The notes beneath the pieces were generated by a model, which was not told where the DNA came from, did no database searches, and was given only the letters and a program-made list of their open reading frames with translations. 64,000 bases of DNA from Caballeronia sp. dw_19 (lineage in GTDB: Bacteria; Pseudomonadota; Gammaproteobacteria; Burkholderiales; Burkholderiaceae). Position 1 is the stretch's first letter, and each line of letters opens with the position of its first letter. The translations under genes were made by a program, and so were the position numbers. The stretch spans positions 1 through 64,000 of the forward strand of contig NZ_JAAVUQ010000009.1 of the NCBI RefSeq assembly GCF_018449515.1, read 5' to 3'. Below are positions 1 to 8,860 of this stretch, piece by piece.

Positions 1-80
1 CAACCCCGACCGCTAACCCTAGAACCTGACCCTGACCAACCCCCCGCAAACCCAACCCCGCCCCCCCGAGTGCGAACGAA
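1..80. repeat. C-rich outer end of a second copy of the 53.9-kb inverted-repeat element
   Basis: Positions 1-31 read almost the same as positions 54811-54840, differing at about two bases plus one inserted base. The shared text is CAACyCCGACCGCTAACCC followed by AGAACC-GACC. Both tracts continue as C-rich sequence and both run up to the 3' end of a minus-strand gene, the HAD phosphatase here and hmuV there. The rest of this copy lies outside the window, so its size and orientation are inferred from the complete copy. Confidence 0.7.
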
Positions 81-90
81 AACCAAACCC

Positions 91-774
91 CTAAGCGAAT
101 AACTCCATGACCGGCCAGTTGCGCTCTGCAGCAATCACCCGCAATTTCGCATCGGGATTGGTTGCAACCGGATGGGTGACACGCTCCATCAACGGCACGT
201 CATTGACAGAATCGCTATAGAAATAGCTCGCTTCGAAATCCGCCAGTTTCAATCCCTGGGACGCCAACCATTGCTCGGTGCGAACAATCTTGCCCTCACG
301 GAAAGTGACCACCCCCACCGAGCGACCGGTGTAACGCCCGAGCGGATCATCGCCTTCAGTGCCGAGGTCGATTGCCAGCAAATGTTCAACGCCAAGCGCC
401 TTCGCGATGGGCGCCGTAATGAACGCATTGGTCGCGGTAACGATGCAGCACAAGTGCCCCGCGTCAAGATGACGGCGCAGCAACGCAAGCGCTTCAGGGC
501 GGATGGCCGGTTCGATCACCGTCTTCATGAAGGTTGCATGCCACGCGTCAAGTTGCGCTCGCGGATGACGGGCGAGCGGGGCGAGCGTCAGGCCCAGATA
601 CTCGTCCATGTCGAGCGTGCCGGCGACGTATTGCTGATAGTACGCGTCGATTTCCTCCGCATGGTCGGCACTGCCCTCGAAACCCAGCGTGGCGTAGAAG
701 CGTGCCCACGACTGATCGCTATCCAGCGGCAGCAACGTGTGATCCAGATCGAACAGCGCCAGAGTACGACTCAT
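91..774 (-). CDS. HAD-superfamily (subclass IB) phosphatase
   Basis: A 227-residue soluble phosphohydrolase of the HAD-IB class, the group that contains phosphoserine phosphatase (SerB). Motif I is FDLDHTLL near the N-terminus, with nucleophile Asp9 and acid/base Asp11. Motif II is the Thr in CIVTAT (about residue 114), and motif IV is YFYSDSVNDVPLM near residue 190, supplying the Mg2+ acidic pair. Close relatives in beta-proteobacteria are annotated only as HAD hydrolases, and some HAD-IB proteins act as histidinol-phosphate or sugar-phosphate phosphatases, so the substrate is open. It is monocistronic and divergent from the Na/Pi cotransporter gene. Its stop codon abuts the C-rich repeat end at the left window edge. 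Confidence 0.85.
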   Translation of the reverse strand: MSRTLALFDLDHTLLPLDSDQSWARFYATLGFEGSADHAEEIDAYYQQYVAGTLDMDEYLGLTLAPLARHPRAQLDAWHATFMKTVIEPAIRPEALALLRRHLDAGHLCCIVTATNAFITAPIAKALGVEHLLAIDLGTEGDDPLGRYTGRSVGVVTFREGKIVRTEQWLASQGLKLADFEASYFYSDSVNDVPLMERVTHPVATNPDAKLRVIAAERNWPVMELFA

Positions 775-971
775 CCCACAGCCCTCGATTAAACCCTTGA
801 TTACCGGTAGAAAGTGCGCCAGACCATACCCGTCCGGCGCAGGTCACCCAACACGATTCGATCGTAACTTTAAATACCCAAAACTACAACAAAGCAAAAT
901 TGTACAACTCATTTGCGTGGCATCATGGCACGAATGGCAGTACAGTCGGAACGAACAACGGACGTAGCCTC

Positions 972-2645
972 ATGTTGATTCTCTTGAATATTCTGTCGGG
1001 CGTGGCGTTGCTGGTATGGGGCACGCACATTGTCCGGACCGGCATCCTGCGGGTCTTCGGCGCCGAGCTGAGGCGCGTGCTGGGACGCAGTGCGAACAGC
1101 CGTTTCCGGGCGTTCGGCGCGGGCTTGTGCGTAACAAGCCTGGTCCAGAGCAGCAATGCGACCGCCGTGCTGGCTTCGTCGTTCGCGGCGCAAGGCCTGC
1201 TGCCGCTCGCACCGGGACTGGCGATCATGCTCGGCGCGGACGTTGGCACGGCGCTGATGTCGCGCGTGCTCACGCTCGATCTCTCGTGGCTGTCACCTAT
1301 CCTGTTGCTCGGCGGCGTGATCGCGTTCCTGTCGTTCAAACAGACACGCACGGGCCAGGTGGGGCGCACGGTCATCGGGCTGGGGCTGATCCTGCTGGCT
1401 CTGCACCTGATTGTGGAGGCCGCCCAGCCCGTGATGCAGGGCGAGGGCGTGAAGATCATGTTCGGTGCGCTGACGGGCGACTCCATGCTCGACACGCTGG
1501 TCGGCGCGGCCTTCGCCATGATCTCCTACTCCAGTCTCGCAGCGGTCCTGCTGACCGCGACGCTGGCGTCGTCGGGCGTGATTTCGCTGAAGGTGGCGGT
1601 GTGTCTCGTGATCGGTGCGAACCTGGGCAGCGGTCTGCTGGCCGTGATCGGCACACTGGGACAAAACCCCGCCGGCCGGCGCCTCGCGCTCGGCAGTGTG
1701 CTGTTCAAGCTGGCCGGCGCGTTGATCGTGCTGCCGTTCACCCCGTGGATCGCGCAGGGAATTGGCGCAGTGATCCCGTATCCGCGCGAGGCGGTGATCA
1801 CATTCCATCTGGTCTACAACATGGTGCGCTGCGTCGCGTGCATGCCGCTGATCGATCCGGTCTCGCGCCTGTGTTACCGGCTGTTGCCGGACCGGCCCGA
1901 AGCGAACCCGGAACTGCGGCCGCTGTATCTCGATCCCGTCGCGCTCTCCACGCCCACGCTCGCACTGGCGAATGCCGCGCGCGAAGCGCTGAGGATTGGC
2001 GACATCATCCGCACCATGCTCGACAACCTGCTCGACCTGATGCGGGCCAACGACCCGGTCAAGGCACGCTCGACCATCCGCATGGACGACGACGTCGATC
2101 AGCTCTATGCGGCGGTAAAGACCTATCTGGCGCGCATCTCACGCGAGCAACTCGACGAAGCGGATAGCCGCCGATGGACCGACATCATTACGTTGACGAT
2201 CAATCTGGAACATGCGGGCGACATCATCGAGCGCGTGGTGACCAATATCCAGGAGAAGAAGATCATGCACCGGCTGGCGTTTTCGCCGGAGGGCTTAAGC
2301 GAACTGGAGGACCTGCACGCACGCCTGATCCTCAATCTTCAACTGGGCCTGAGCGTGTTTCTCAATAGCGACTTGCGCAGCGCCGAGCGCTTGCTGGCAG
2401 AGAAGGAGCGGTTCCGTGATCTCGAACGCAGTTATTCGTACGCGCACCTGGACCGGCTTGCCGGGCAGAGCGCGCGCAGCATTGAGACCAGCGCGCTGCA
2501 TCTCGACATCATCAGCGATCTCAAGCGCCTCAACTCGCTGTTCTGCTCGACGGCCTACCCGGTACTCGACGCTGCCGGCGCATTGCGCGACACACGGCTG
2601 CGCCGCCGCGTGCTCGACGCAACCTACGGTAACGACAGCGTTTAA
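972..2645 (+). CDS. Na/Pi-cotransporter family protein with PhoU-like C-terminal domain
   Basis: A 557-residue membrane protein of the NptA/YjbB-type Na+/phosphate family. Residues 1-310 hold about eight hydrophobic segments arranged as two Na/Pi repeats. The first repeat has the signature VQSSNATAV. The matching place in the second repeat reads ISYSSLAAV, without the usual QSSS glutamine. Residues from about 340 to the end are helical and acidic like PhoU. The ATG at 972 was preferred to one at 900 because MLILLNILSGVALLVWG is the family N-terminus. The family moves phosphate with sodium, and the altered second repeat could mean a changed ligand. It converges with the DeoR gene, with only 4 bases between the stop codons. 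Confidence 0.85.
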   Translation: MLILLNILSGVALLVWGTHIVRTGILRVFGAELRRVLGRSANSRFRAFGAGLCVTSLVQSSNATAVLASSFAAQGLLPLAPGLAIMLGADVGTALMSRVLTLDLSWLSPILLLGGVIAFLSFKQTRTGQVGRTVIGLGLILLALHLIVEAAQPVMQGEGVKIMFGALTGDSMLDTLVGAAFAMISYSSLAAVLLTATLASSGVISLKVAVCLVIGANLGSGLLAVIGTLGQNPAGRRLALGSVLFKLAGALIVLPFTPWIAQGIGAVIPYPREAVITFHLVYNMVRCVACMPLIDPVSRLCYRLLPDRPEANPELRPLYLDPVALSTPTLALANAAREALRIGDIIRTMLDNLLDLMRANDPVKARSTIRMDDDVDQLYAAVKTYLARISREQLDEADSRRWTDIITLTINLEHAGDIIERVVTNIQEKKIMHRLAFSPEGLSELEDLHARLILNLQLGLSVFLNSDLRSAERLLAEKERFRDLERSYSYAHLDRLAGQSARSIETSALHLDIISDLKRLNSLFCSTAYPVLDAAGALRDTRLRRRVLDATYGNDSV

Positions 2646-2649
2646 AACG

Positions 2650-3420
2650 CTAGGCGAGAATGACTTGCGGCAGCTTCTTGCGCAATGAAAGCAGCGCCGG
2701 ACCTTCGGCGCCTTTCTTGTTGGTGATCAGCGTATCCACGCGATTGATCGGGCAGAACGCGATTCTGCTGCACTGTCCGATCTTGCTGTAGTCAGCGAGG
2801 ATCACTACCCGGTCGGCATGCGCGACCATGGCACGGGCCACCTCGGTTTCAGCGTGATCGAAGTTGGTTGCGCCATGCCGGTGGTCGATGGCGACGGGCG
2901 AGAGCAAGGCCACGTCGGCGCGGTACCTGAGAATTTCGGAGACGGTCGTGCCTCCCACTGTGGCGAATGCCCGGTCGCTGATCGAGCCGCCGAGCAGGAT
3001 GATCTCGTTATTTGACTCGGTCTTTTCGCCGGTTGCCCGCATCTTCTGGGCGACGTCTATCGAGTTCGTGATGATGGTCAGGTTGGCCAGCTTGGCGAGT
3101 TCTTCGGCCAGGATGGCTGTGGTCGTACCGGCATCGATGAACAGGGTTTGTCCGCTGCTGACCAAGGCGGTAGCTGCGCGTGCAATGGCGTTCTTCGACT
3201 TGACGTGCGTGTGGCTGCGCTCGGCGATCGGTGCTTCGTCTGCCGGGCGCGTCACGCCGCCATGCACGCGCCGCAGTTCACCTAGTGCTTCCAGATCTAC
3301 CAGATCGCGCCGGACCGTCTCGCGCGACACACCGAGTTCGGCCATGATGCGTTCGGTCGACACGCGTTCAAGCGTGGCAAGCAGCGCGCGAATTCTCTGA
3401 TGCCGATCTTCCTGCCACAT
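2650..3420 (-). CDS. DeoR/GlpR-family transcriptional regulator
   Basis: A 256-residue repressor-type regulator. Residues 5-60 form a winged helix-turn-helix (RIRALLATLERVSTERIMAE, then SRETVRRDL). Residues 75-235 form the DeoR sensor domain with the sugar-phosphate-isomerase-like motif FIDAGTTTAILAEEL and the later ILLGG-S-SDRAF segment. Such proteins usually bind phosphorylated intermediates. It is divergent from the ABC importer starting at 3907, with a 486-bp shared control region, so it most likely controls that importer. The GlpR-like fold hints at a phosphorylated sugar or polyol effector, but this is inference. Confidence 0.88.
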   Translation of the reverse strand: MWQEDRHQRIRALLATLERVSTERIMAELGVSRETVRRDLVDLEALGELRRVHGGVTRPADEAPIAERSHTHVKSKNAIARAATALVSSGQTLFIDAGTTTAILAEELAKLANLTIITNSIDVAQKMRATGEKTESNNEIILLGGSISDRAFATVGGTTVSEILRYRADVALLSPVAIDHRHGATNFDHAETEVARAMVAHADRVVILADYSKIGQCSRIAFCPINRVDTLITNKKGAEGPALLSLRKKLPQVILA

Positions 3421-3906
3421 GCTGTATTCCTGAGCGTTGAAGTCGAGTGGGTACTGGTGAAAACGAATAGAAAATGACTAGAAGCCACATGGCCGCCGAT
3501 CCAGCTCAGCAGCCTTAAGTCTTGTGAACGGACTATGTGTCGCCTGTGTGTCGCCAATATTAATTAGTTGTCGAGCGCCACGTGTTACCCGAAAACCCAG
3601 TTGAAAGATTAACAAGAACTGGCGCTGCCGAGGTTGCATTTTTTTGGATACTTGCGAATTTGGGTATTTGAACTTAGTCTCTCCGTCACACTCGCGGATA
3701 GTTCCCTTGGGTCTTCCGCAGTGCCTGAAAACAGTCCTGGATTGTTGTCTTTTTCACCGTCGTCATTGTTCTTAAACATTTGGCCGCCAGAGTCGCGTGC
3801 GCGCCAGATGTGAGTGCGCACTAAAAACAAGTTTCGGACTATGCAGCATGCACGCAGCACGCAACTTTCCAAAAACGTAAGCACGCAGGCAGAGGATGGA
3901 AACACC
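3421..3906. promoter_or_regulatory. Divergent control region between the DeoR regulator and the ABC importer
   Basis: A gene-free 486-bp stretch that is more AT-rich than its flanks. It holds an inverted repeat CCAGTT (3597-3602) and AACTGG (3617-3622) with a 14-base spacer, and an AT-rich block around 3458-3480 (GAAAACGAATAGAAAATGAC) that resembles the TTCGTTTTC-type half-sites of DeoR-family operators when read on the minus strand. These are candidate operators only. A minus-strand reading frame across 3609-3908 shows no family features. Confidence 0.4.
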
Positions 3907-5046
3907 ATGAATCAAGACGGGTTGCGAGTGACCACCACATTTCGCCGCTTGAGCGGCAAGGCATCCATTACGGCAGCTATCGCCGCGCTGACCGCGGTCG
4001 CGGGGCAGGCCGTGGCGGCGCCGCCGGCATCGCTCATCGCTGCTGCGAAGAAGGAAGGCCAGTTGACCACGATCGCATTGCCGCACGACTGGTGCGGTTA
4101 TGGCGCGCTGATCGAGGGCTTCAAGGCGAAATACGGCATCACGGTGAACGAGCTGAATCCGGACGCTGGCTCGGGTGACGAAGTCGAAGCCATCAAGGCG
4201 AACAAGGGCAATACGGGACCACAGGCACCGGACGTGATCGACGTCGGTTTGTCGTTTGGGCCGACGGCGCAGGCCGCCGGCTTGCTGCAGCCTTACAAGG
4301 TGTCGACCTGGGCGTCGATTCCGGATTCGGCCAAGGAGAAGGACGGCTATTGGTACGGCGATTACTACGGCGTGCTGTCGTTTGAAGTGAACACCGACAT
4401 GATCGACAAGGTCCCGACCGACTGGCCCGATCTGCTCAAGCCCGACTACAAGAACGCCGTTGCACTCGCGGGTGATCCGCGCTCGGCTAACCAGGCCATT
4501 CAAGCCGTCTACGCAGCCGGGTTGTCACAAAGCAAGGGCGATGCATCGAAGGCCGGCGCTGCGGGCCTGAGCTTCTTCAGCACGCTGAACAAGAACGGCA
4601 ACTTCGTGCCGGTGATCGGCAAGGCGGCATCGTTGGCGCAAGGCACCACGCCGATCATCGTGCGCTGGGACTACAACGCGCTGGCGGATCGCGATACGCT
4701 GAAGGGTAATCCGAAGGTGGCGGTGGTCGTGCCGAAGACCGGCGTCGTGGCCGGCGTCTACGTGCAGGGCATCAGCGCTTACGCTCCGCACCCGAACGCG
4801 GCCAAGCTGTGGATGGAATATCTGTATTCGGACGAAGGCCAGATTGGCTGGCTCACCGGCTACTGCCATCCTATCCGCTTCAAGGACCTCGAAGCGAACA
4901 AGAAGATCCCGGCAGCGCTGCTCGCCAAGCTGCCGCCGCCATCGGCCTACAAGAACGTGGTGTTCCCGACGCTCGACGAACAAAACGCTTCGAAGGCGCT
5001 CATCACGAAGCAATGGGATCAGGTAGTCGGCGCCAACGTGAAGTAA
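3907..5046 (+). CDS. Periplasmic substrate-binding protein of an ABC importer
   Basis: A 379-residue secreted solute-binding protein of the spermidine/putrescine/Fe(III)/2-aminoethylphosphonate-like cluster. An N-terminal signal peptide (about residues 1-38) ends at QAVAAPP, and the mature domain begins SLIAAAKKEGQLTTIALP with the distinctive DWCGYG motif. The start at 3907 has an AGAGGATGG ribosome-binding site, while an in-frame ATG at 3814 has no such support. It is first in a co-directional set with two permeases and an ATPase, so it delivers the ligand to that complex. The ligand cannot be read from sequence. A DeoR regulator and an Na/Pi transporter nearby favour a phosphorylated or phosphonate compound over a polyamine, but weakly. 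Confidence 0.88.
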   Translation: MNQDGLRVTTTFRRLSGKASITAAIAALTAVAGQAVAAPPASLIAAAKKEGQLTTIALPHDWCGYGALIEGFKAKYGITVNELNPDAGSGDEVEAIKANKGNTGPQAPDVIDVGLSFGPTAQAAGLLQPYKVSTWASIPDSAKEKDGYWYGDYYGVLSFEVNTDMIDKVPTDWPDLLKPDYKNAVALAGDPRSANQAIQAVYAAGLSQSKGDASKAGAAGLSFFSTLNKNGNFVPVIGKAASLAQGTTPIIVRWDYNALADRDTLKGNPKVAVVVPKTGVVAGVYVQGISAYAPHPNAAKLWMEYLYSDEGQIGWLTGYCHPIRFKDLEANKKIPAALLAKLPPPSAYKNVVFPTLDEQNASKALITKQWDQVVGANVK

Positions 5047-5095
5047 CTGCTTGAATTAGTCACATGCAGTAGTCGTACGAAGTAACGTAGTGCAC

Positions 5096-5124
5096 GGGTA
5101 GCCGGACCTGAGGTCCGGCTACCC
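5096..5124 (+). other. Intercistronic hairpin after the binding-protein gene
   Basis: GGGTAGCCGGACC (5096-5108) pairs perfectly with GGTCCGGCTACCC (5112-5124) around a TGA loop. No T-run follows. A stable hairpin placed just after a binding-protein gene and before its permeases is a classic arrangement that protects the upstream mRNA from 3' exonucleases and gives more binding protein than permease. That role is inferred. Confidence 0.7.
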
Positions 5125-5182
5125 TTCCGGCTCGCGCTTTGTGCCTGGTCCCCAGCGCGGCCTGTCAGTCGAGAGCGACATC

Positions 5183-6130
5183 ATGAGCACTTCATCGAAG
5201 ATCGCCACGCCCATGTCCGGACATGAGGAGCGCGCGGAACAGTCGAACCCGTCGCTCGGTCCCGGCATGAAGGCGGCGCGACGCGTGTCGCCCGCGTGGA
5301 ATTATCTCGGCGTCTTACCGTTTTTCGCGTTTGCCGTCTTGTTCCTGCTGCTGCCCACCGCGTGGCTGATGGTCGGCGCGTTCCAGGACCCGCAAGGCCA
5401 TTTCACGCTTGAGAATTTTCGCCAGTTGCTGCAGCCCAGCGTGCTCGACGCGTACTGGATCAGCTTCAAGGTCAGCGCGGCGTCGGCACTGGGCGGCGGC
5501 GTGCTCGGGCTCCTGCTGGCGTGGGCCGCCGTGCAGGGCAAGCTGCCCGTATGGATTCGCCCCACGCTCATGACGTTCTCCGGGGTGGCGTCGAACTTCG
5601 CGGGCGTGCCGCTCGCGTTTGCGTTCATCTGCACGCTCGGGCGCGTCGGGCTCGTCACGGTGCTGCTGAAGAAGTATGTGGGCATCAACCTGTATTCCAC
5701 GGGCTTCAGCATCCTGAGCTTCACAGGGCTGACGCTGACCTACCTGTACTTCCAGATTCCGCTGATGGTTCTCATCATCACGCCGGCGCTCGACGGCCTG
5801 AAGCGCGAATGGCGTGAAGCCTGCGATTGCCTTGGCGGCAGTGCGTACCACTACTGGATGTTCGTCGCGTTGCCGGTGCTCTGGCCGAGCGTGCTCGGCG
5901 CCACGCTGCTGCTGTTCGCCAATGCGTTCGGCGCGGTGGCGACGGCTTATGCGCTTACCGGCAGTTCGCTCAATATCGTGCCAATCGTGCTGTACGCGCA
6001 GATTCGCGGCGACGTGCTGCACAACGAAAATCTCGGTTATGCGCTCGCGCTCGGCATGGTCCTCGTGACCGGCTTGTCCAACGGCGGTTATATCTGGTTG
6101 CGCTCACGCGCTGAAAGGGGCCGTCGATGA
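5183..6130 (+). CDS. ABC importer permease, subunit 1
   Basis: A 315-residue inner-membrane permease of the binding-protein-dependent transport family (PotB-like). After a polar N-terminal tail of about 45 residues there are six or so hydrophobic segments. The cytoplasmic EAA loop that contacts the ATPase is the segment EWREACDCLGGSAYHYW followed by PVLWPSVLGA. The start at 5183 was chosen over 5141 because the extension has no hydrophobic or family content. Its stop codon overlaps the start of the second permease in an ATGA arrangement, indicating translational coupling. Confidence 0.88.
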   Translation: MSTSSKIATPMSGHEERAEQSNPSLGPGMKAARRVSPAWNYLGVLPFFAFAVLFLLLPTAWLMVGAFQDPQGHFTLENFRQLLQPSVLDAYWISFKVSAASALGGGVLGLLLAWAAVQGKLPVWIRPTLMTFSGVASNFAGVPLAFAFICTLGRVGLVTVLLKKYVGINLYSTGFSILSFTGLTLTYLYFQIPLMVLIITPALDGLKREWREACDCLGGSAYHYWMFVALPVLWPSVLGATLLLFANAFGAVATAYALTGSSLNIVPIVLYAQIRGDVLHNENLGYALALGMVLVTGLSNGGYIWLRSRAERGRR

Positions 6131-6960
6131 GCACCGTCACCACAGTCACTCCGGTACCGGACAACAAGGTTCGGGCCCAGACGCGGGCGGGCGCGTGGAT
6201 CGCGATGGTTATCGGCGCGCTGTACTTCCTGCTGCCGCTGGCGGCGACCGTGGAGTTCAGCCTGAAGATGCGTCGCGATGAATACAGCTTCGATGCCTAC
6301 CGCGTCGTCCTCTCCGATCCGCATTTCCAGGCGTCGTTCGGCTACTCCATCATGATGGGCGTGTTCGCTATCGTGCTTGGGGTGCTGCTGGTTGTGCCGA
6401 CCGCCTACTGGGTGCAGTTGCGCTTGCCGAAGCTGCGTCCGCTGATCGAATTCATCACGCTGCTGCCGCTGGTGATACCGGCTATCGTGATCGTGTTCGG
6501 CTATCTGCATATCTACAACAGCAGTTCGTTCCTGCCGCTCACCGGCAACGAGCGCGCGACCGACTTCCTGCTGATCTGCGGTTATGTCACGCTGTGTTTG
6601 CCCTACATGTACCGCTCGGTGGATGCCGGCCTGCGCGCCGTCGATGTCCGCTCGCTGACCGAAGCGGCCGAATGCCTGGGCGCGAACTGGCCGACCATCC
6701 TCTTCAAGATCATCTTTCCGAACGTGCGTTCCGGGATCCTGTCGGGCGCGTTCCTGACGTTCGCGGTGGTGATCGGCGAATTCACGCTGGCGAGCTTGCT
6801 CAACCGCCCCGCGTTCGGGCCATATCTGCAGTTGATTGGCGCGAACCGGGCGTATGAACCTTCGGCGCTTGCAATCATCGCGTTCGCTATTACGTGGGCC
6901 TCGATGGGGCTTATTCAGGTCTTCGGCTCGGCGCGCGCTCTCGCCGGACAAAAAATTTAA
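6127..6960 (+). CDS. ABC importer permease, subunit 2
   Basis: A 277-residue inner-membrane permease (PotC-like) with six predicted hydrophobic segments. The EAA loop reads SLTEAAECLGANWPTILFKI then PNVRSGILSG. It should pair with the preceding permease as a heterodimeric channel. The start overlaps the previous stop, and the ATPase gene follows after 14 bases, so the three are clearly one transcription unit. Confidence 0.9.
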   Translation: MSTVTTVTPVPDNKVRAQTRAGAWIAMVIGALYFLLPLAATVEFSLKMRRDEYSFDAYRVVLSDPHFQASFGYSIMMGVFAIVLGVLLVVPTAYWVQLRLPKLRPLIEFITLLPLVIPAIVIVFGYLHIYNSSSFLPLTGNERATDFLLICGYVTLCLPYMYRSVDAGLRAVDVRSLTEAAECLGANWPTILFKIIFPNVRSGILSGAFLTFAVVIGEFTLASLLNRPAFGPYLQLIGANRAYEPSALAIIAFAITWASMGLIQVFGSARALAGQKI

Positions 6961-6974
6961 AGGGCAGGCTTGTC

Positions 6975-8042
6975 ATGGCACTTCTCGAGATCGAAAACCT
7001 TTCCAAGACGTTCGGCACCAACACCGTGCTGCATCAGTTCGATATGCAAATCGAGCGCGGCGAATTCATCACCTTCCTTGGGCCCTCGGGTTGCGGCAAG
7101 ACGACGGTGCTGCGAATGATCGCCGGCTTCGAAACGCCCACGCGGGGCACGATCAAGCTCGCCGGTCGCGACGTCACCCATGTGCGCACGCGGCAACGCA
7201 AGGTCGGCATGGTATTCCAGTCGTACGCGCTGTTTCCGAACATGACGGTGGCGGACAACATCGGCTTCGGGCTGAAGGTGTTGGGGCGCCCCCAGGCCGA
7301 GATCAAGGCGCGGGTGAAGGAAATGCTCGAGCTGATCAAGCTGCCTCAGCTTGCCGACCGGTATCCGTGGCAGATGTCCGGTGGTCAGCAGCAACGGGTG
7401 GCGCTCGCGCGGGCGCTCGCCAACAAACCGCAGGTACTGCTGCTCGACGAACCCCTGTCCGCTCTCGATGCCAAGATTCGCGTCTCGTTGCGTGAGGACA
7501 TTCGCAGCTTGCAGCGCGAGCTCGGGATTACCTCGATCTTCGTGACGCACGATCAGGAGGAGGCGCTGTCGATTTCCGACCGTATCGTGGTGATGAACGA
7601 AGGGCGGGTGGAGCAGATCGGCACGCCATCGGAGATTTATAACTTTCCGCGTACGCGTTTCGTGGCGTCGTTTGTCGGAACGTTGAACCTGCTGTCGGGA
7701 CAGGTGGTGGATCCGGCGAGCGGGAAGATCGTGGTCAGCGGCCAGGAATTGCGGACCTCGCACGCGCTCAATTCCGCCGATGCCGGCAAGCAGCGCATGC
7801 TCGCGGTCCGGCCCGAGGCAATCGTTCTGGAAGCGCCGGCGAACGGGCGCAATACGCTTGCGGCAACCGTAGAGGAGGTCAATTTCCTCGGCGCGGTGGT
7901 GCGGATCAGGACACGCGTGGATCAGTCCGTGATTTCACTCGATGTATTCAACGACCCGAACCGGCGCTTGCCGGAACGCGGACAACCCGTGGCGCTCGGG
8001 TTCTCGCATGAGAATTTGCTGGTGCTGGAGGAGGGGGTTTGA
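6975..8042 (+). CDS. ABC importer ATP-binding subunit (PotA/FbpC type)
   Basis: A 355-residue nucleotide-binding subunit. Walker A is GPSGCGKT, the Q-loop is in MVFQSYALF, the signature is MSGGQQQRVALARAL, Walker B is LLLDEPLSALD and the switch His is in FVTHDQEEALS. Residues from about 240 to 350 form a TOBE-type C-terminal domain (VRPEAIVLE, then VEEVNFLGAVVRIRT), typical for importers of polyamines, iron or phosphonates. The ATG at 6975 was used because MALLEIENLSKTFG is the standard N-terminus. It ends the importer operon and is followed by a strong terminator at 8100. Confidence 0.92.
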   Translation: MALLEIENLSKTFGTNTVLHQFDMQIERGEFITFLGPSGCGKTTVLRMIAGFETPTRGTIKLAGRDVTHVRTRQRKVGMVFQSYALFPNMTVADNIGFGLKVLGRPQAEIKARVKEMLELIKLPQLADRYPWQMSGGQQQRVALARALANKPQVLLLDEPLSALDAKIRVSLREDIRSLQRELGITSIFVTHDQEEALSISDRIVVMNEGRVEQIGTPSEIYNFPRTRFVASFVGTLNLLSGQVVDPASGKIVVSGQELRTSHALNSADAGKQRMLAVRPEAIVLEAPANGRNTLAATVEEVNFLGAVVRIRTRVDQSVISLDVFNDPNRRLPERGQPVALGFSHENLLVLEEGV

Positions 8043-8099
8043 CCGTTGGCTAGCTGAAGCACTTGATGTAACTGAAGCAATTGACGACAGACGCTGGTT

Positions 8100-8135
8100 A
8101 AAAAGGCCGCTTCGCATCGCGCAGGCGGCCTTTTT
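8100..8135 (+). terminator. Rho-independent terminator of the ABC importer operon
   Basis: AAAAAGGCCGC (8100-8110) pairs perfectly with GCGGCCTTTTT (8125-8135), an 11-bp stem with a 14-base loop and a terminal T-run. It lies 58 bases after the ATPase stop codon. Confidence 0.88.
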
Positions 8136-8298
8136 GTTGTGCGAACCGGGGCGATTCCATATTTCCGCACCGGTACGACCTCCGTTTTTCCCAACGCCGT
8201 CGCCATTCGATCATCTTTCCCAAAAGCGACGCAATCTCCGCCTCCGTCTCAAAATGTTAAGGTAGGGCTCGGTTTATTTTGAGACGGACAGCAAAAGC

Positions 8299-8844
8299 GT
8301 GATTTTTACCACCCATCTGAAGGTTCTAGGCGTTTCCCTCGCCGCATCGATTCTCGTTCTTGGCGCCTGCGCGCCCCTGCCTCCCGCTGGCGGCGCCAGC
8401 AGCGCACTGCCGCCAGCGCCCACCGCGCAGGTCGCCGCCGCCAAACCGCAACCCGCCCCGAGACGTTCCGCGCAGGTCGATTCTTCCGGCGCTCCAGGCG
8501 CACAACGGATTCAAGTTGGCGGTCCCAGCGGCTACCGGACCGAAGTCTCCATTACGCCACCCCGGCAGGTCTGCGATCTCGACGCCTTCGCCGACGGTGT
8601 CCAGTACGGTTATGCCTACACGTGGAATCGCCTCGTGATGGAACAGGCGCGCGACGGCGGCAAGACCACCGGTGCGCCGCAGCCTCAGTTCGATCCCTCA
8701 GCCATCCGTTTGCAGGACGAGCAGTACAAGATCGTGTGGAACGGCGACCAGCGGGTGAATGCGTGCGCGTCGGATGGTTATCTGATCGGGCGCATCGTGG
8801 GTACGCACCAGGCTTACGCCGATCTCAAGGGCGGTGCGGGCTGA
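8299..8844 (+). CDS. Putative outer-membrane or periplasmic lipoprotein, function unknown
   Basis: A 181-residue protein with a lipoprotein signal peptide ending in VLGAC (lipidated Cys24). A Pro/Ala-rich, disordered linker follows to about residue 65. The conserved-looking C-terminal part (about 95-175) contains VCDLDAFADGVQYGYAYTWNRLV and VNACASDGYLIG, with two further cysteines that could form a disulfide. I do not recognise a named family. It converges on the small lipoprotein gene downstream, with 16 bases between the stop codons. Confidence 0.75.
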   Translation: MIFTTHLKVLGVSLAASILVLGACAPLPPAGGASSALPPAPTAQVAAAKPQPAPRRSAQVDSSGAPGAQRIQVGGPSGYRTEVSITPPRQVCDLDAFADGVQYGYAYTWNRLVMEQARDGGKTTGAPQPQFDPSAIRLQDEQYKIVWNGDQRVNACASDGYLIGRIVGTHQAYADLKGGAG

Positions 8845-8860
8845 TCGTACTGTGCGTCGT

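Noticed and set aside
3609..3908. A 99-codon minus-strand frame in the DeoR/ABC control region
   Set aside because: It has no family features, a poor start and lies in an AT-rich divergent promoter region.
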